DNA of 44,500 nt, from assembly GCA_014529385.2 (NCBI GenBank), contig CM043953.1, forward strand, positions 76,087,372 through 76,131,871, given 5' to 3'. Within the stretch, counting starts at the first letter, position 1. Each line of letters starts with the position of its first letter. The translations under genes were made by a program, and so were the position numbers. Origin of the DNA: Adiantum capillus-veneris (lineage: Eukaryota > Streptophyta > Polypodiopsida > Polypodiales > Pteridaceae). Below are positions 41,348 to 44,500 of this stretch, one piece after another. Below the pieces are notes generated by a model that searched no databases, was not told the DNA's origin, and was given only the letters and a program-made list of their open reading frames with translations.

Positions 41348-43554
41348 ACATTCATTTTTCCAATGATCATCTACACCACAGTTGTGACAATTTCCCATTC
41401 TTGGCTCAGTCATGGGTCTTGCCATGGGAGGTCTGACACCTTGAGTAGCTACATAATACATTGGTACAAGCTCTGGTGGAGCATAAGTCATGGTTTCTTC
41501 CATTGGTGGTGGATGTCAATTATACCAATCTCCTTCTCCCATTACTTTAGATGGATTAGGCTCCACATAGGGTGTAACAAACACTAATGCTTGCTCATCT
41601 ATGACTCCTTTGGAGTGCATGTACTTTATAGGCACTGCATTATGTATTGGGTATGGAGATTGTTGACCCAACACAGGTTGAGGTCTTTCCATACCCATTG
41701 ATGGTCTTTGAGCTTGGGTCATATTAGGCTGGTGTCTGTACATGGGTTGTCCTTGTGGCCTCATAGGAACGTACTGAACATTTCCATCATACTTTGGTCA
41801 GAAGTAGCACTCGTGGGTCTCATGGTTGGTCCATTTACCCTCAATTGCACACCATTTTTGTGGCCTAATTGCCTGTCCCTGTTGAGGTATCCCTCGTCCT
41901 GGTCCCCTCATAGGTGCTTTTTGCATGTTTTTCATCATGTTGTTCATCCTTTTGAGCATGTTTTCTATGGCTGAAAGTGGTGCTGCAGCAGCCGTTCCCA
42001 CTTGTGATGGTTTAGTGGATGCTGTTTTCTCGCTTTGGTTATCATTAGGGACATATTCTTCGTTAAAAATATCACAATTGTCTCCTAAGTCAATAGCATC
42101 CGACACACACTCTTCTAGGATTGTATGATTTTTATTATAGAGTATAGCATGAAGTTCTTTGTTTAGCAGTCCCTCTAGAAACAAAGATACGAGTCATTCT
42201 TCTGCAGGTATCTCTAGCCCTTGGCATCTGGCAATGTATTGTTTCATTCGAGTTGCCCAATCCCTAACAGACTCACCATGTTTCTATTTAAAGCTGTAGA
42301 TTTGAGCTACCGTATTATGTTTGATCCCCATTTTGGAACAAGCAGCTACACATCCTTGAGCTAATTTAAGTCCATGATTGACCTTGGTGGAATGTTTTAG
42401 AACCATGTCAATGCTTTTCCTTCTAATGTCATTCCAAACCCCTCGAATTGAGTATGAAAATCGAATATACGTTTTGCTCTTAGAACTTGCTTAAAGATTG
42501 CTAAGTGGTCGTATGGATCCCCTGATCCACTGTGTTTTCTGACCCATTTCTAAAAATCAGCTGGTCTGATGCATCTGTTTGGTTCAACTCCCGATCTCCT
42601 GGCAGTTGGTCCTGTTCCAAGTCCTTCAAACCACTCTGTTGGAAATAGTGACTCATGTAGCCCTGGACTGGCTTTAGTGTCACCCGGTTTACTTCGTGAT
42701 GAGGTGGTTTTTGGTTTCTGAATATTACTCTCAGACGATCTCTCACGGTGTTCATCTCTTCAAATTGTTTATGGTCCTTGTCCCAATATCTAATCCCTTA
42801 TGGAATACCCTTGGTATTTGGTTTATTCTACCTCCTCAGGAGTCATCATAACAAAGTTGTTGTTATAATAATCCCTAAATAGGTAGGTTGGTAGGTTTAC
42901 TGATCCCTTATCTTTGATCTTGAAGATATAGATGATCTTCATGGCCATTAGTTGTCCTGATTCGGCATACGAAGTCCATAGAAGATCTTTTACGTTTCTA
43001 TCCTCCCAGCAATAGACTCCAATCCTAGGATTATCCGTACTAAGCCATTTCAAAGGCTTCAAATATACTTGATCGTATCCCTTGAATTCTAAAGTTGGTG
43101 GTACTTCTTTTGCTGACATATCTGGGATTATGGTGTTTACTTCTACCCCCCATGTTTCCATCACATCATGGTTTTTGACTTGTACATACTGAGTTCCGTT
43201 TTTGTCTAGGTACATTTTTCCTTGTTTGTTTGCCCTAATCTCTTCTTCGAACTCAATACCATGGTCATCAATGCGAATAGCATACTCCTTGTTAGGGTCC
43301 AGGTAAACTTGAGCTCCATGGCGGTTAGTCTTATAAAAAGAGAGTATATGCTTATAGCGCATTCTCGTTCCGATTTTTGAGTGAGTCGAGTAAGAAGACA
43401 TTTCAGATGTTGAATCTGAAAAAGTGTCTGAGACTTCTTCAAGGATTGTGTGCAAGGAATTGCCTTGATTCATGCTTTCTTCGGTGGATACTCTACTGGA
43501 GGTTTCTCCGAATGTGCCTTGATTTCCTAGTACACGACCAGATCTAAGGTTCAT
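41348..43554 (-). pseudogene. Gypsy Gag polyprotein
   Basis: The start at 43554 (MNLRSGRVLG) opens a 243-residue N-terminal domain. 42755-42501 and the following frames carry the retrotransposon Gag core: HLAIFKQVLRAKRIFDFHTQ, FGMTLEGKALTWF, GESVRDWATRMKQYIARCQG and LFLEGLLNKELHAILY. 42184-41798 adds an acidic stretch, an Ala/Met-rich helix (MLKRMNNMMKNMQK) and a zinc-like CAIEGKWTNHETHECYF. 41764-41516 is a Gln/Pro/Met-rich segment. At 41389-41348 a perfect knuckle CHNCGVDDHWKNEC follows. The protein would form the particle and bind RNA. Several stops and shifts show decay. Confidence 0.88.
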
Positions 43555-43559
43555 AAAGA

Positions 43560-44500
43560 TTGGTGAAGCCCTGGATAGAGTACTTAGCTTTGGATTGACT
43601 TGTCGTCAATTTCCACTTGACTTGATTGCAACCTCTGCTGAATTGCCGATTCCTCGTTTGCAACTTGATTCCTGTACAAATTTGATCAAGTTAGCTATTA
43701 TTCTATAAAGACAATAGAGTTTTTGCTAACTGTCATGATTGGTCTACCTGTATCACTTCAAATCGAGCTATGGAGGTCAGCAATTGACTTTCAGATTCGA
43801 CTTTAGTAAAAATTCAAAGGATTAATCTGCAACCTAGAAACTGAGTGAACATGTACCAATTTGGATTCGATTGAACCCAAAATTGCCCGGTGGCTTTGTA
43901 TTATGCTGGTCTAACACTTTACAAGTTCAAAAGTCAAAACTGATGTCCCTGGGTAGCAATAGTAAATAATCGTGATTATTTACTTTTGCTGGTTTTCTGC
44001 ACTTTTGTCTTGGTTTGGCAAGTATACAACCTGTTAAATTCCCTGGAGAAGTTTCAACAAGTTTGGACAAAATCTGATTAAGTTTATCAACTGTTTTGTG
44101 TCCGATGACTCTGATTTCAAGAATCTGGCTTAAGTCTCACTTTTGTGATCCAAATTTCACCAAAATTGATTTGTGGGGTCTACTTGATATGCTTGACCTT
44201 GTGGTATACTCAAATTTGCAAAATTTTCAAATTTTGAAGCAGGCGTAAATAATCGCGATTATTTACTAGTGCTAAATTTTTGCAAGTTTTTGTCTCAATC
44301 GTGACACAGATCTGCTAAGCACCTCAACTTAAGGTCTCTAGCCAAGTTTCATCAAGTTTGGACTATTTTTGGTCAAATGGTCATCAGTTTTCTGTCCACC
44401 ACACTAACTTTGCAAATTTAGTCACAATTTTCAATCCAATGATCCAAATCTTAGTAAATTTGATTTGTGGGCTTATTATAACATGATAAAACTAGTGGTA
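43560..44500 (-). other. Gypsy leader upstream of Gag, continuing past the window
   Basis: No ORF of note occurs. The region carries two palindromic motifs and diverged tandem units in which AAGTTTCATCAAGTTTGGA, GATCCAAATTTCACC and GATTTGTGGG-type phrases recur. The 5' LTR of this element must lie to the right of the window. Confidence 0.6.
43962..44266. repeat. Palindromic 22-bp motif, two copies 283 bp apart (gag leader)
   Basis: Copies lie at 43962-43983 and 44245-44266. The second is a perfect palindrome: GTAAATAATCG followed by CGATTATTTAC. Spacing equals that of the copies in the leader at 34.5-35.1 kb. Confidence 0.93.

Noticed and set aside
1-44500. CRISPR arrays, bacterial operons, rRNA or tRNA genes
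   Set aside because: Tandem repeats present lack regular spacer structure, and nothing with tRNA cloverleaf or rRNA signatures was seen; the sequence is clearly plant nuclear.

Overview
This is nuclear DNA of a land plant. It is almost entirely transposable-element sequence, nested and decayed, with no intact host gene visible. The plant assignment rests on a Copia element primed by a methionine initiator tRNA type site, a CACTA transposase with plant-type domains, Gypsy elements with plant-type Gag and polymerase, GT-AG introns and very long dinucleotide microsatellites. I cannot choose between a fern, lycophyte, bryophyte or seed plant from the sequence alone.

Layout. 1-1868: the 5' end of a Copia element on the minus strand (LTR, primer site, about 1.1 kb leader, gag), inserted into a dispersed repeat (1869-2700) whose second copy lies in opposite orientation at 13880-15309. 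3449-7280: remains of a CACTA element, with a possible terminus at 3449, microsatellites and a cytosine-poor TTAGATT-type tract, a TNP2-like transposase with one intron (5379-6520) and a GC-rich second-gene remnant. 8709-9350: an intronless histone H3-like pseudogene with features of centromeric H3. 9758-10175: a 76-bp satellite whose monomers are imperfect palindromes. 10959-12483 (plus) and 12640-17070 (minus): two convergent, multi-exon, decayed genes; the minus one resembles a DNA transposase of a class I cannot name and is interrupted by the second copy of the dispersed repeat.

17390-18561: Gypsy RNase H-integrase remnant (minus), cut by a second Copia element of the same family as the first (18562-21345, plus). 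21430-23780: nothing firmly recognisable apart from a 100-bp tandem duplication. 23780-24064 and 29231-29812: two halves of a Gypsy gag-protease region split by a nearly full-length 5166-bp Copia element (24065-29230, minus) with both LTRs, primer site, polypurine tract and a near-perfect 5-bp target duplication.

29813-44500: a chain of Gypsy-like sequences on the minus strand. From right to left: a leader with palindromic repeats, gag, protease, reverse transcriptase, an integrase fragment, a polypurine tract and an LTR (36446-35783), a primer site, another leader with the same palindromes, a long decayed coiled-coil ORF with no gag-pol homology (34391-30505), another polypurine tract and a different LTR (30473-29983), and again a primer site and a palindrome half.

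The points most worth following are the H3-like pseudogene, the 22-bp palindromic motif at about 280-bp spacing in retroelement leaders, the long ORF of the chained element, and the convergent unknown gene pair.
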